Shown here: one piece after another, positions 21,632 through 34,300 of the stretch | How the letters are laid out: each line of letters starts with the position of its first letter | How positions within the stretch are numbered: position 1 is the stretch's first letter | NCBI GenBank assembly: GCA_030267965.1 | Contig: BRYA01000010.1 | Coordinates: 1 to 53,101, forward strand | From: Triparma columacea | Taxonomy: Eukaryota; Sar; Bolidophyceae; Parmales; Triparmaceae | Direction: 5' to 3' | DNA: 53,101 bases | The notes under the pieces: model-generated | Seen by the model: only the letters and a program-made list of their open reading frames with translations | Told to the model about the DNA's origin: nothing | Databases searched by the model: none | Made by a program: the position numbers and the translations under genes

Positions 21632-23338
21632 ATGTCTCGTAAGAAGAAATTTGGGGAGAGGGAGAAAGTTGATACGATCAATACCGGGAAATACCGTCTA
21701 GGTGCCTTAGCATTCCTAATAATCGCTGTAGCCATGTCGAGGTACAAATCGTTCAACCTTATTGGGGGAATTCTTGGGGGAATGGACAAGCCGTTGCCCA
21801 AATCTCCCATTCTTCCCACTCTAGATCAATGGGCTCCATCACTGGAAGATATTGAAGCTGCTGGAACCCTCCATCCCTCTGATATTCCCCCCCTTCCAGT
21901 ATTCGGTGATTACTCAAACGAAACTGTGATAATAAATGGGAGGTTCTTACAAGTGGCCGAGGGGAGAGTCGACCACAAGGGGCTTCTTGGTGGCGCTGCC
22001 GAGCGCGCTCAGTCATACTTTTCCGTCATCCCAGAGTTTGCCACCCCTGCCGAGGTGGAGCAGATCCTTGCGATTTTGAATGACCCCGACGCAGTGCAAT
22101 TCGACGAGGATCCTGACACGGTAGATGGTATGGCTTCGCACGAGTTGTACGTGGATACCGTTGATTTTGAAAGAGGAGGGAGGGTTACATCGAGCTTGAA
22201 AAGGGACAGTACAAAGGAGGGGATGGAAGAGAGAAAGGAGATCCGGTCAAAGCTGAAAGCGATTATGGACAATGTGCAAGACCGCCTGACGCAATATGTC
22301 AGGTTCACGTACCCTTCCTCCCCTTCCTTAACCCCTTGCTACTCCCTGGTCCGTCGTTACCGTAGCGGGGAGAGGCAGACCCATGACGTTCACAGGGACT
22401 GGAACGCAAAGGTCACGGCTGTCGTGTCCCTGAGTGAGTACGGGGAGGAATACAGGGGAGGTCTTTACGTGGCAAGGAGCCGGAGCGAGAGGATGGTGGT
22501 AGCGCTTGGAAGGGGAGACACCCTTGTCCACGATACCTCTCTTCTCCACGGAGTTAAGGTGGAGGATGATGGGCCGTCATCTACGAGATGGTCCTGGATC
22601 ATTTGGTTCAGGGACTCAGAGAAGTGCGCAGACAATAGCAAGGAGTGGTTCAAGGACTGCCCACCTGACGATGCGGTGTGCTTGTCAATGTACGCAGACT
22701 CAGGCGCAGGAGGAGACAAGGTGGAGATGATAAGGCTCCACCACGAGGCTGCCAAGATGGGGTTAAGCACTTCTATGGTAAAACTTGCCAGAGCGTACCT
22801 CAACCAACTACCCTCCCACCTACCCCTGGACCTCAAGAAGGCCGCTGACCTATACCGAGAGGCGGCAGCTCGGGCGAACGAGCCTGACGCTATTTACGGT
22901 CTAGCCCAGCTCACGCTCCAGGGTTTCGTGCGTCAGAGGGACGACACCAAGATGGGCCACTTGCTCCAGGAGGTAGCCGCGCTGCTAGAGAGAGCAGCAA
23001 ACGCCAACCATCAGTACGCCATGTTCAACCTCGGCGTCATGCACCGCTACGGCTACGCCGCGGCGTGGGGGGGAGAAAAGGATGCCAAACTCGCAGCCGA
23101 ATGGTTCGAGAACTCCGGCTTGCCTGAGGGCTACTACGCAGCCTCAACGTACTACTCGTCTATCGGAGACAACGAGAGAAGCAAGAAGCTGATGAGCAGA
23201 GCAAAGAGGATGGGGTACGGGACAGAGTGGAGAAAACGAGCGAGGATAGCGGTAGGGAGTGGGGGGGCGGGCGGCGTCGATATCAACATGGCGTGGCCAC
23301 CATTCTTCCAAACGGGCGTTGTTCCTGACAAGTTTTAG
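21632..23338 (+). CDS. Prolyl-4-hydroxylase-like 2OG oxygenase with Sel1 repeats
   Basis: Single exon of 568 residues. A basic N-terminus precedes one hydrophobic segment (residues about 20-36, LGALAFLIIAVAMS), a likely signal anchor placing the rest in the ER/Golgi lumen. The dioxygenase core spans about 110-335: iron ligands His254 and Asp256 (HRD), distal His306 (LLHGVKV) and Arg319 (TRWSW) as the 2-oxoglutarate-binding residue; the GGLYV strand also fits. Prolyl 4-hydroxylases usually have Lys at the 2OG position, so an Arg points to a broader P4H/procollagen-lysyl-like subgroup. After about residue 350 there are four or so Sel1-like repeats (AAKMGLSTSMVKLARAYL, AARANEPDAIYGLAQL, ANAN...YAMFNLGVMHRYGY). 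Sel1 repeats mediate protein assembly, for example in ER quality control. The hydroxylated substrate is unknown. Confidence 0.85.
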   Translation: MSRKKKFGEREKVDTINTGKYRLGALAFLIIAVAMSRYKSFNLIGGILGGMDKPLPKSPILPTLDQWAPSLEDIEAAGTLHPSDIPPLPVFGDYSNETVIINGRFLQVAEGRVDHKGLLGGAAERAQSYFSVIPEFATPAEVEQILAILNDPDAVQFDEDPDTVDGMASHELYVDTVDFERGGRVTSSLKRDSTKEGMEERKEIRSKLKAIMDNVQDRLTQYVRFTYPSSPSLTPCYSLVRRYRSGERQTHDVHRDWNAKVTAVVSLSEYGEEYRGGLYVARSRSERMVVALGRGDTLVHDTSLLHGVKVEDDGPSSTRWSWIIWFRDSEKCADNSKEWFKDCPPDDAVCLSMYADSGAGGDKVEMIRLHHEAAKMGLSTSMVKLARAYLNQLPSHLPLDLKKAADLYREAAARANEPDAIYGLAQLTLQGFVRQRDDTKMGHLLQEVAALLERAANANHQYAMFNLGVMHRYGYAAAWGGEKDAKLAAEWFENSGLPEGYYAASTYYSSIGDNERSKKLMSRAKRMGYGTEWRKRARIAVGSGGAGGVDINMAWPPFFQTGVVPDKF

Positions 23339-23484
23339 GGGGGCGTGAGAGTTGGGGAACGGTATTTGGACAAGAGGGAGCGTAAGGGCGACAATATAGT
23401 GGAGGGGGGTATATATATAGTGCATTACTCAGCAGATTTTTGCTTCACAAAAAACGTAAAAGACAACAAATATGCAGTTCCCTT

Positions 23485-24536
23485 TCAACCCATCTCCATG
23501 ACCTCCTTAAATTTATACATAATAACCCCTCCCGCGACTCCCACATTAAGGCTCTCCACCTCGTTCCCCATTGGCAAGTGCACCGCTTGATACCTCCCGT
23601 CCTCTTCAAGTTTCCCCAGTACCTCTTCCCCGACTCCGTTCCCCTCGTTCCCAAGTACAAGGAATCTCTCCTCCCCTCCCTCCCCCCACGGTTTCACGGA
23701 TGTGTACGGGAGGCTACTGTAACCGTTACCGTCCATGGACGCAACGAATACTTTCCAGGAGTTACCTCGGGATGACATCCAACTCTCCCATGATGGTACG
23801 GAGGAGAAACGTAAACAACGGACATCCAAACTACCACCTACGCTACTCCTTACTACCTTTGGGCTAAGAGGGCGGGGTTTAGAATAGGGTGTATAATTTA
23901 GTTTTCGAGACTTAGCTAATATAATCACATCCAGTCTATGGTTGTCGTTATTCTGCCTCCCCCCCCCCCTCCCACTCCTCCTTCCCTTACTCTAAAATGT
24001 TCTTACCTGCTCCAATCCACCCCATCCTTCCCTAATATAATAACCCCCCCACCATTAAACCCACACCCAAGATACGTCCGTATAAGTGTCCCAACGTTCC
24101 CCGGTTCTTGTAGGTTATTTAGAACAAGCCATAAACAACCTCCCATACCCTCCTTCTCTGTTTTATCACTCGGTCTAGGGTTAACGAACTCTTCACCAAC
24201 CTCGTAAACACCTATAAAATCCGTAGGGCTCTCGGTAGTAGTAAGAGCCTTGAATCTCTTACGACCTTTATCCGTGTCCTCCATACTGTATACGATACCT
24301 CCATCTTCTCTCAGTCTTTCGGCTAAGGATGTAGGGAGGGTGGTGGTTGGGGAGGAGGTTAGGGTTACGAGATACTTGGGGGAGAGTGAACGGATTGACT
24401 TAATTGAACGGAGACCCTCGACGAGGATTAGGTTTTTTGAAGAGCGGACTTTTTGCTTGTGGAGGGACTTTATTAAGGTGTAGAGAGACTTGGGGAGAGG
24501 ACGGGTTGGGACGGGGGAGAAGGATGAGAGAGACAT
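23485..24536 (-). CDS. TrmH/SpoU-family RNA 2'-O-methyltransferase
   Basis: Two exons on the minus strand, 24007-24536 and 23485-23863, joined AG|C in phase 2, give 302 residues. SpoU (SPOUT class) enzymes transfer methyl from S-adenosylmethionine to ribose 2'-OH of tRNA or rRNA. The three signature motifs are visible: motif 1 LNNLQEPGNVGTLIRT, motif 2 LVLGNEGNGV, and motif 3 LPMGNEVESLNVGVAGGV with the knotted SLN. The acceptor was placed so that GVDWSSPKVVRSS reads across the junction, as in the family. An N-terminal RNA-binding-like segment (KSLYTLIKSLHKQKVRSS...LVEG) matches the SpoU substrate-binding domain. No clear transit peptide, although the Ser/Pro-rich first 15 residues could be one; organellar or cytosolic location cannot be decided. 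Upstream, 24537-24941 contains no gene. Confidence 0.9.
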
Positions 24537-24941
24537 TGAGAGGGGACTGAGGGGTTGGAAGCAGGGATTGGGAGCAGGGGTTGGGAGCAGGGGGCAAGGG
24601 ATGTGGGTTAGGAAAGACGATGGATGATTTTATTCTGGTACATGGAGTTGTCAACGACTTAGAATTAAACTCCTTGTCTTCTTACTCCTTAACTTAACGT
24701 CACTTTAGAGCAACTTTTGAAGCAACTTCCATCACTCACCTTCGAGGGTAGCAATTTCTTTTGATTGATTTGAAGCTATTTCTCAAATAAGGTGATCTAA
24801 CGAGTATCTGCATGTTGAATGAAGTTGTTGATGGAAGGATGCAGAGAAGGAATGAAAGGATGAGGAATAAATTGAGGATTAAAGACATTTATTTTTGTCT
24901 TGAAAGTAGCAAAACACTTAAATCTCAAGTTTTTGGATCAA
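24537..24941. other. Intergenic region between divergent genes
   Basis: 405 bp between the starts of the methyltransferase and an unrecognised gene. It contains a short GGGAGCAGG-type direct repeat near 24560-24595 and otherwise unremarkable, rather AT-rich sequence. No gene is seen. Confidence 0.6.
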
Positions 24942-26749
24942 ATGTCATCGGTAAGTGAGATAAAGACTCCATATTCTCGTTCAGAATTGTACTACAGCTC
25001 AAATCGTTTCAGTTTAATCTCTCTTAAGACGCTTCAAAAAGAATTAAGTGACTGCCTACATCGCTGCTTTCCTCTCCTCTCCCATTTTCACCCTCTCTAA
25101 TTCCTCCAATCCCCTCCTCGTTTACTAACCATTTCCCTCTCCTCCACACCCTCTCTAATAAATCCCCAATAAAACCTACCCCATCCCCCAACCCCCAGAG
25201 ATCCCCTCCCTTCCCATTATCAGTGCTCTACACTCCTCCTCCAAATCTCCCACCTCCTCAGACCCTCCTTCTTCCCCCCCCCCACTTAATCGTTAGTCCA
25301 ACCTTCGGTAATTTCCTAATATCCCTTCTAACCTTACTAACCCAAGTTTTGAAATTCGACGTATTCCCAACCCATATATTGCGTGCTAGTATACCAGGTT
25401 TTCGAGGTATACCTACATTAGACCCTTCCTCATCCTCCATCGCCGCGGTTCGTAATGAGAAGTTCTGGAGACCTCCTGATGTAACCCTCCAGGACGTTGT
25501 CCGTAACCGTGCAAGGAAAGGAGGAGGTGGTTTAGGTATCGTTAGAACTGAATACTCTCAGAAGGGATTTCATAGGGATGATTGGGGTAAGGAGGAGTTG
25601 GCGGAGAAGTTGATAAGAGAAGGACCGGAACATAATGGGGGATGGAGAATTGAAGGATTTAAATACGAGTTAGGGGAACCTGTGGGGGGGAAGAAGATTG
25701 AAGGTGGGGGGGGAGGGAGCAGATTCAACTTTGAAGTCGGGGTTGGGTTTGGTTTAAAGAGTGGAAAAGGGGTTAGATTAGGGGGAGTAAGTCCCGTCAG
25801 TGATCGTAGAAGGGACACTGGGAATAATTGGGTCGACAACGATGACGATGATGACGATGATGATGGTGTAGGAGATGAGATTAGAAGCAGGTCTAAACAG
25901 CAGGCAAACGGACAAATAAGAAAAACACAGAGCCAGCGCAAATCAACGCCGCGCTTGCGCCCAAATTCTGACCCTCCTGGTTTTGCAACCATTTCAAAAT
26001 CGTCTCCACCAGAGCAGTCTCTTGGTTCATCTCTCCTTTCCTCTGCAACATCCTCCACACGTGAAGTCCTAAAGTCACGTACGTCCGCCTACCTTCTAGG
26101 GGCTTACCCTAGGGATGCTGTGGGGGTTGAGGATGCAGGGAATAAAGACGGACTTAAATGGGCGGGGAAATATGGATGGAGGGATTATAAGGAGGTTGAG
26201 AGGAGGAGGGGTGGGAGGGGGGGGGGGACAAGGGGTGAGAGGGAGGGGGGGGCAAGGACGAGGGGTGAGAGGGAGGGGGGGGCAAGGATGAGGGGTGAGA
26301 AGGAGGGGATCAATAACATCAACTTTGGGGAGCTCGAAATAGGGACACATGATAGGGATGGGGTAAAGCAGAACACATCTAGTGTGAGGAAGGGTAGGAG
26401 TACAAGTATGGAAACAAATGTGAAGAGAGGGGCAATGAAGACAAAGACAAGTACGAATACAAAGACGAATACGAAGACGAAGACGAACGTTAAGACAGGC
26501 GCAAAGACGGGCGTGAACACGAGCGAAAATACGAGTTCTACAATAAGTATGAAGAATCCCGCGACGACTCGGAAACCACAAAGAGCTACTCCATTGAAAA
26601 GTGCTACAAGAAAGGGTGACGCGGGGCTAAAAACGACAAAGAAAACCTCGAGCGAGAGCAATCGAATTAACGCAGTTGTCGGGAAGGGGAAGGAAAGGGT
26701 TTTCAAGAAACCCCCTTCTGATGACGATGACGATAAACGAGAGTATTGA
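24942..26749 (+). CDS. Unrecognised basic, repeat-rich protein
   Basis: The main exon frame is open to a stop at 26747-26749. A tiny first exon (24942-24950, ATG TCA TCG before GTAAGTGAG) joins in phase to an acceptor at 25199 (or 25262), giving about 519 residues; the start is uncertain. No family is recognised. A moderately conserved-looking part (residues about 70-150: EKFWRPPDVTLQDVV, HRDDWGKEELAEKLI, WRIEGFKYELGEP) is followed by low complexity: an Asp run encoded near 25840, Arg/Gly repeats (three TRGEREGGAR-like units at about 26200-26300) and a Lys/Thr run (TNTKTNTKT). Very basic overall, so nuclear or nucleic-acid binding is possible but unproven. Converges with the MYND gene 84 bp away. 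Confidence 0.55.
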
Positions 26750-26833
26750 ATTAATATCCGACCATGTATTTCACGAAATATAAGGTTACATTAGCACACA
26801 AGCACACCAACAGGCGCCAGTATTTTGTTTCGT

Positions 26834-28009
26834 TCACTTCTTCTTACCCCTACCATTCTTGCCCTTCTTCCCCTTCTTGCCATTCTTCCCCGTCCCACCT
26901 GCTCCTTCCGCTACTCCCACATCCGCTACTCCCACATCCGCTACTCCCCCATCCGCTCCTCCCGCCGCCGCTCCCTTCCCTGTCTTGGATCTTTTCTTGA
27001 CCATTGCCTCACTCTCCCCCCTTTCGTTCAGTGGTCCTGTGCACTGCACCTTGTGCTCCCTCCAGTGCTTGACCTGGCACTCCCTCGAGCAGTAAGCGAC
27101 AGTGCGACAGGGACACATATGGAGCTTGTCACGCTCCTTGGCGGTGAGAGCCTCGCAAACAAAGCAGCAGAAGGGACGGCCTTGAAGGTAATGTTTCGTG
27201 ATGTTGGCGATTGTAGGATCGTGATAGGAAGGAGGGCAAGAATTGAATTTGTCTCGAACTACGTCAGAATCAGGCTTTCCGAGATGAAGAAATGTTGTGA
27301 ACATCTTTATTGCGACATCTCTACTAAGCTTAGGGTGTTCTCCTTTGCACGCTACGAGGCAGATACTAAACACATTATCCACATCGCTGTTGGTTGGGAT
27401 AGCACCACGCGTGAGAATTAGCCTGAATATGTCGTGTGCTCCATAACAGAGAGTAGAAGTAAGTGGTGTAACAGCATCGCCATCAGGGGTGACCAATGTC
27501 TTGTTCACATTTGCTCCATGATCGAGAAGTGCTATGGCCTGATCAATGTGTCCCCTTGCAACAGCAAGCATCAAAAGGTTGGAAGAGCCTCCCGCCACCC
27601 CTTCGACTAGTGGGTCCATATTAGGGTCAAGTCCATGTTCTAAGAGCAATCTTAAGATTGTTGAACTGTCACAATTATTGATTGATATATCTGCGGCCCT
27701 GTACATAGCTTCCATGTTGTCGAAGCCGGCTTCTAAGGTAAGCTTGACCATCTCAACATTATCGTGAATAGAGGCGGCAGTGAGGACTGAACGTACGTTC
27801 CATCCCTCAACAATTTGCTTTTTATAAGCGCCTAACAAAACCTCAGATTCATGTTCCTTGGCATACCCCTTGATGCGATCCCAGTCTTGCTCACCAGCCC
27901 AGCTTATGCAGCGCTGTTGACCGTCTGTCAAATCGTCCCAACTATATACTGTCACATTTGTGGTCTCTGATGAATTGTGTGACGATTGTACCTCTGATTG
28001 CGATTCCAT
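26834..28009 (-). CDS. Ankyrin-repeat protein with C-terminal MYND zinc finger
   Basis: Single exon of 391 residues starting at 28009. Residues about 60-230 hold ankyrin repeats (SVLTAASIHDNVEMVKLTLEA, MYRAADISI, NLLMLAVARGHIDQAI, LLDHGANVNKT, TPLTSTLCYGAHDIFRLI). Residues about 280-325 form a MYND finger: CFVCEAL, then CPCRTVAYCSRECQVKHW, then HKVQC, with all seven Cys and the His present. MYND fingers bind proline-rich peptides and occur in transcriptional and methyltransferase regulators. The C-terminus is low complexity: three GVADV-type pentapeptides (15-bp DNA repeats at about 26910-26955) and a basic GKKGKKGKN end that could be a nuclear signal. Ank-MYND proteins are greatly expanded in many protists; a specific role cannot be assigned. 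Confidence 0.88.
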   Translation of the reverse strand: MESQSEVQSSHNSSETTNVTVYSWDDLTDGQQRCISWAGEQDWDRIKGYAKEHESEVLLGAYKKQIVEGWNVRSVLTAASIHDNVEMVKLTLEAGFDNMEAMYRAADISINNCDSSTILRLLLEHGLDPNMDPLVEGVAGGSSNLLMLAVARGHIDQAIALLDHGANVNKTLVTPDGDAVTPLTSTLCYGAHDIFRLILTRGAIPTNSDVDNVFSICLVACKGEHPKLSRDVAIKMFTTFLHLGKPDSDVVRDKFNSCPPSYHDPTIANITKHYLQGRPFCCFVCEALTAKERDKLHMCPCRTVAYCSRECQVKHWREHKVQCTGPLNERGESEAMVKKRSKTGKGAAAGGADGGVADVGVADVGVAEGAGGTGKNGKKGKKGKNGRGKKK

Positions 28010-28323
28010 TTTTGAGCGAACCTATCACCAAGTGTAAGGTTATAGCGGCAAATTACGATATGAAACGTATCAACAAAGCTTTCAAGCTGCTCCACTTAGG
28101 CAGAAGTGTCGTGTAGGTGCTAATATGCCCAACCAAAAACTGCCACCACACCAACCCCAAAATCTGCTTTGTTCTGGGGGGACAAAATTAGTTGGAGAAA
28201 TATGATATTGTTCATTCTCACGCTAATCGCAATAAAAAATAAGCAATTTGATGTACATCGAATTCTGAAGAATTGTTTATAGCCGCCGCATTACTGTACA
28301 GTGCCAACATACCCATACACCCC
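28010..28323. other. Intergenic region, no gene seen
   Basis: 314 bp between the start of the ankyrin-MYND gene and the end of the UBR gene, both on the minus strand. AT-rich around 28180-28270; presumably holds the MYND promoter and the UBR 3' UTR. No other structure is noticed. Confidence 0.6.
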
Positions 28324-31300
28324 CTAATAGTGCCCCTCCGGAACGTTCCTCGTCTCCTTCCTCCCCTCCTTGACCCTTTCGGAAATCCCATGCCCCAGCC
28401 ACAATCCCCTGAAAACCTCCCATCTCTTCATACTCAGTGTCAATGGCTTACCCCTGAACGCAGGTGTCTCTCCATGCTCATCTACGTACGGGCTAGGCAA
28501 ATAAGCCGACTTGGAGTTGGACATGATGACCACGACACACTCATGTAACAAAAAGAATATTCCCCTCCCGCTCCCACAAATCTGACAGTGCCTGCCGCAC
28601 TCGCCCGTACCTGCGGAATTCAAGCATATCCCGCAAACCAGACAAACGGCGGTGTGAGACAGCGAATCCGGCAGTAAAGAGTCCACTAGCGCGTACAAAT
28701 CCGAGTAGCTGATTGGGATCCTCGGGATGCAGGCGCCGCCCCCTGTTGGAGGTGCTATAACAGGCACGCCGCCCTTGTTCCAGCCCTGGTACCCCAGCAA
28801 CGGTAGGCTGTCGATCTCCCCGATACCCACAGTCGGGGCTATGTGGTTGCGGGTGTTTATGTAGCTGGGGCTCGAAGACAACTCTCCCGCCGTTCCTCCG
28901 CTACTTCGGGACCTTGCCCTGCCATCGGAAAACCCCCCTGCCCTCATATTACCCTCTGGACTACTAATTCCCGCCATCCTCCCGTTCCCCCTCTCCAAAA
29001 ATGCGATTCCGGCCTTCTCCCCCTCCCTGCATTTGAGCCTCCATTCCTCGCTCCCCCCGCACCACTGGTAAACCTGCACGTCGTAGAAATTGAGCTGCCC
29101 GTCCTGCCCTGCAGGGTGCCTCTCCATATCCCGAATGTACCCCCTCAAGACCTCCTTCTCCCAACCTCCCTCTACGCTAAGTCCCATCCAAGAGCAAACT
29201 TTCATCACCATCTCAGCGTTACTATGAATCACGACCTCACCCTTTACAACAGAGTCATCATCGGGGGGCTCAATCCCCGCAGCACCCTCACCCTCCCACC
29301 ACCTGCTCCATCCGAGCTGCAAGTAAACCGCGACATCGCACAAAAACTTCAATCCAAGCTCTGCCGCCATGTCGATAGCCTCCTCGATATCCCCCTCGTC
29401 CAGCTCTTGCCCCGTAGAGTGCTTAAGCGTCTCCTCATACAGTAACCCACTGCCGCTCGGCTTGCTGACCTGCTCGAGGAAATCGCACATTAGCTTCACG
29501 CACATGTTCTTGAAGGGTGGCAGCTTGTTCGACCGAAGCGGCCACCAGCCCTTTATCTTCTTCAGGATGACCAGGGCCTCCGGGATGCTCTTGAACTGCA
29601 CCCCCAGGCTGAAGACGTCGCCGTTCCTTGTGCAGTTGAAGAGCCACCCGGACATGATCTGGATTAGGCGGGCGTGGAAGCCCTTGGCTATCCACCTCTT
29701 TGCTTCAGCGACCAGTCCCTTCGCCTCATCACCGGCGACCCTGGTCCTACCTTGCCTCGACATTAAGCCTGCAAGTGTCCAAACTAGAATCTCACTCTCC
29801 AAGACGGGAGGAAATATTCTTCCCTCCTTTGTGTGTCCCTGCCCCCAGCGCCCGTTTGACTCCAACACCCTCTCGAGAGTCTCTGAAAACCCCGCCCCCG
29901 AAACCTTCAGCGCGGTTATCAGAGGCCTCAGGTTCTGGACCTTACCCCCCCCTAACCCTTGCGACAGCACCGGGAGTTTGTTCTTGACCCAAAACCCTTC
30001 AACTCCTCTAACCCCGCTCCTGCCCTCCTCCAAAATCTGCCTCTTCACCTCTTCCAAGTCCGCCAGCATTGTGTAGGTGAAAGTCGCGACCGCCCCCATG
30101 TAGTCCTCGAATAGTTCCCTGCCCTCAAGCCAGTCCCTGAACTTTGGGTCTTTTTCCTTAATGAGCCCCTTCTCCGCGGCATACTCTATACTCCTATTGA
30201 CCCAATCACCGCCCAATCCCCCGTACGCCTTTATCCCCGTGACATTGGTGTACTCCTGGAAGTAGCCCCTGTACGGTCCATAGTTTTGGGTTAGTGGCAT
30301 TCCAAGCCTGATCCTGTCAGCCTTTACTTTGACCTCGACGAGCTTCTTTTGCATCCTGTAAATGCCATCAGCGCATCCGATCTCCAACTTTCTGTTCCTA
30401 CCCTTCCTCCTGATCCCTGCAGATTCCATCCAGAGCAAGTGCACTTCCTCAGCTCCCTCCTTCGAGAGTTCTTTCTCCCACTTTCCAGGACGATCCACAT
30501 CCTTAACATCCTCAAAATCAACTACCCCGCAGTTCCCTGGGTGCTTACAAAGAGGACACTCCCACTCGACTGTTCCAGTAACACCCCACTTGTTCCAGCA
30601 GCCTTCATGCATCTTGTGCCCACAAAGGCTAATGTGGGCGTGGACGAACCTGGGATTCAAGGAGCGGAGATTAGCAATAAGACTTCAACCTTCTCTTTAT
30701 GCTCGCAACTCACCTTCCGTCCCTGAAGGGTCCGCATGGCCTCGCGTCCGGGGGCCTGGCACCGTTCAGAACCGTGCTAGGCTGAATGTAGCTACAGTAC
30801 AGCATGGCCTCGTCACTCGCGCTCGAGTTACAAATGATGCACTTCTCTTCGTTCTTGGGAAGGAACCTGTCCAATTCAGCCGCCCCTACTTCTCCGTTCT
30901 TGCTCTCACCTAAAGCCGCCGCTCCTCCTCCGTCCTCCTCTTCCTCTTCCATATCCACATCCATGTCAAAAATAAAGGTCCTCGCATTAGCCTTCATCCT
31001 CTCCATGGCCCGATCTCTCGCCTCCCTCTTCCTTCTCTCCCTCTCTGCCTCCTTGCCTTCCTCTTTGCCCTCCTCTTTTGCCCCGCCTCCCCCGCCGCTG
31101 CCACCGACGGACTTAACAATCCACTCGATTCCTTTCTTGACAACAACATCGTTGACATCTTTGGCATTCTCAAACAAGTCAAGTATACTTCTACCCCCAG
31201 CGCAACTCCTTCCGGTGCACTTAGCTCCATCAGCCCTGAGCATCCACTGCGTAAAGCGTGAGAGAAACGATGGATGTTAGTATAGCGAGTGACAAACTCG

Positions 31301-34300
31301 AACCATTCTCGTCATCATGCCCCGCTGACTTCGTAATCTGCTCACCTCCTCCCAGCGCTCCTTCTCATCGCCCCCCTCCTGCTCCATGACCCCCAACCCC
31401 AACGTAAGCAGCTGAACAACCCTTGCCAGCCCCGTCTCCGACTGCCTCTCCGCTGCTCCCTTTCCGTCTCCCATGTTGTCGGCGACAGTCCCCCAAACGA
31501 TGGCTCGGACGGTATCCTCCCAGAAAACGCACTTTCTGAAGTCCCCCCACCCGTCAGCGACCTTCCCCAGGGGCTTGCAGATGCCCCCCTTGGCCTCCCC
31601 GTTGCCACCCCACTTCTCGGTTCGGTTTGCTGCGGCCATCTGGTGGCCCTTCTCGTTCAGGTGATAAAAGCAGGGGTCGTACTCGTCCCAACCCGCGGGT
31701 TTGAGGTGCCAAGTGTTAGGGCTCAGGCCCTGCCCAATTTGGTTCACTGCGACCTCCTTGAGAACGTCCTCCAGGAGCTCCCCGTCGTCTCCGCCAATGT
31801 GTTTGACCACCTTCATCTCCCGAGGGCTCAAAAGACCATAAACTTCCCTCAGGGCGCTGTGTGTCTGCGGTCCGACTGCAAGCCTGTGGACGACCTCCCT
31901 TCTCATCTTCGACTTGACACTATTGAGGACCTTCGTCAGGCTCTTTTTAACCCTCTCCTCCTTGGTCTCTTCCCGCTCCTTCTCCTCCTCCTCCTCCTCC
32001 TTACACTCCCCTTCAACGCCACCCTGGGGGCGCGGGAGCTCGCTCAAAAATACAACGAGAAAGCAAAGGAACTCATCGAACATGTCCCTGTCGTCGTGAT
32101 CGTCAATCTCCCCTTCAATGCCATCGTGTAATGATTCCAGGAACATATGCAGTCCATTGCAATGATCATCAATATCAGCGTCGCTCGAATCCTTCTCATC
32201 CTTGAGCCAACCCCCTAGGGCCCACTTCCAGACCCCGAATCGGTGTAGCATGAGGTTGATCAAGTCCTTGGTGCAGCCTCCCTTCAGCTCGCAGTACCGC
32301 CTCGCCCCGACCTGCAGGATGAGCAGGTCGAGGTCCCTCATGGTTCTGCAGAACGGGGGCTCCCCATAGTTCATGACCTGATCCCGGACCCCGCAGTTGT
32401 TCCTGTTCCATATCCCTACCTTTATCTGCGCCGCCCTCGAGAGGGTGATGAGGGGGAAATCTAGGAGTTCTTGGTAGAAGTCAATGTCGTAACTCTCTCC
32501 TTCGTCGTCCATCTTCATTTCCGTCACTGTTTCGTTTATGGCTTCGTCTACGACCCTGACGAGGCCTCTAACATCGCCCTCTTGCATCCACTCCTTCATG
32601 GCAGCCGCCACGAACCTATGAAGGACGAGATGGAAGCTGAAGGGCTTGAATTGGTCCATTGGGAGCGCTTTAAGGCTTATTGAATGAGCGGACTGGGAGT
32701 TCCAAACTATCATTTTGTAACCGGACCGAGGATCGCCTCCACGCATCTTCGTTCCCTCCTGCAACGGGTGGAGCGCGGAAGGTCTGTGTTAGTATGTGTT
32801 ATTTGTCTTGGTTCCGCCACGATGTTTTAGTTCACCCCACTCACATCTTCAATCCACTGCCAGAGCGTCTTGACCGCCCCCTTCATGAACTTCTCTTCAA
32901 GCCGGTCCCCCGTTCCAGCCTCAACCATCACCACCTTCTCGAAAAGGCTGCCGAAGCTGATGCTTGCGTTGAAGGCTGAGAGCCACATTCTGTCCTCCCA
33001 CTGCTCCTTCGGCGCGCTCCTTCTTACCCACTGTTGCGGGTGCAGGTATTGTAGGAGTCCCACCATCTCGAAGAACGCTCCGGACGCATCCTGGTTGTTC
33101 CTGAACTCCTTCTCCACGCCGTCTACGTTCAGGACGCACTTGAGGTCGCTGATTATAGGTATGTACCTCCTCTTTTCCATGACGCCGTGCTTCAAATCAA
33201 TCAGCCACCGTGCGTCTCCCCACCCACTACTTCTAGCCGACTCCTTCACGCACCCCAGCAGCGCCCTCGCAATCTTCGGTAGGAATTCCCTGTTGTTAAC
33301 CATGTCACAAACTAAGGCTTGTCTGTTTAGGAACTGCACGCTCAGCGTGTAGCAGCTGCACTCGTTCGAGCCTATGCCTTGCGAGAACATCTTGCTTACT
33401 GCCTCGTAGGTGTCGCAGTAGGCGTAGGCGAGTTTCTCCTTGAAGATGGGGCCGGAAAGGAGGGTTAGGAACATGCTGTGCATCCGGCCTGCACGCTCGC
33501 CCATGAGAAGGTCGGAGTTGAGCAGGGGCTTCAAGTGAGCGGAGACGGAGAACGCAGAGCTGACTGGAAGGGACGAGTGTGGACGAGTGTGGACGAGTGT
33601 GGGGGATTTCATGTTAGCTTTTTGGCGGCACGTCCAAAAATTACTTTCCCCTCCTCTCCCCTCCCCTCACCTTGTTCGCATAGCACGTCCGCAGCGTTCG
33701 CTATGGCATGTATCCACGATATGCAAGCGCTCGCCCTCTGCTCCCTCCTCAGTTGTTCGTACGTCTTAACGCTCGCGCACAGTCCCCTCCTTCGGAGGAC
33801 GTTGCAGAGCCGGTGGTAGTTCCTGTTCACAACTCGGTCGCTACCGGGGGTGGGAGAGGTGAGGTATTGGAGGTAGTAGTTGGGAGTGAGATCGCAGAGA
33901 AGCTCATCGGGGCCATATATTACAACCTCTCCAGTCCAGGCGTTGTTGGTTCCGCCGTTAACCTTTTTGGTGAGCATAGAGACGACATCATCGGCTTTCC
34001 TGGGAGGGATCCCGAACTCGACGAGAGCGCGGAGTAGTACCTTAGGGTCAACTACCTCGCTCTTGTGTAGTACAATGTAAAGTCCATTCTCTGCTCTTCC
34101 AATTTTCGCCAGGTCGATCTCGCCAGTGTACCAGTTGATAGACCCGTCAGTGTCGTCATAGTCGATATCTGTTAGGCTAATGAACCTCTCATATGCCTTT
34201 TTCGCTAGCTCGCTCGTCCTCGTGATCCACGTTGCCATCTCCGCCACCGTATCTCTCGCCTTGTCAACCACGCTTCTGGGGATGGCGTCGGAGGAGGAGG

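Noticed and set aside
31643..32131. Several long plus-strand frames opposite UBR exons
   Set aside because: They mirror the coding of the UBR gene on the other strand, which has strong family matches and a consistent exon chain.
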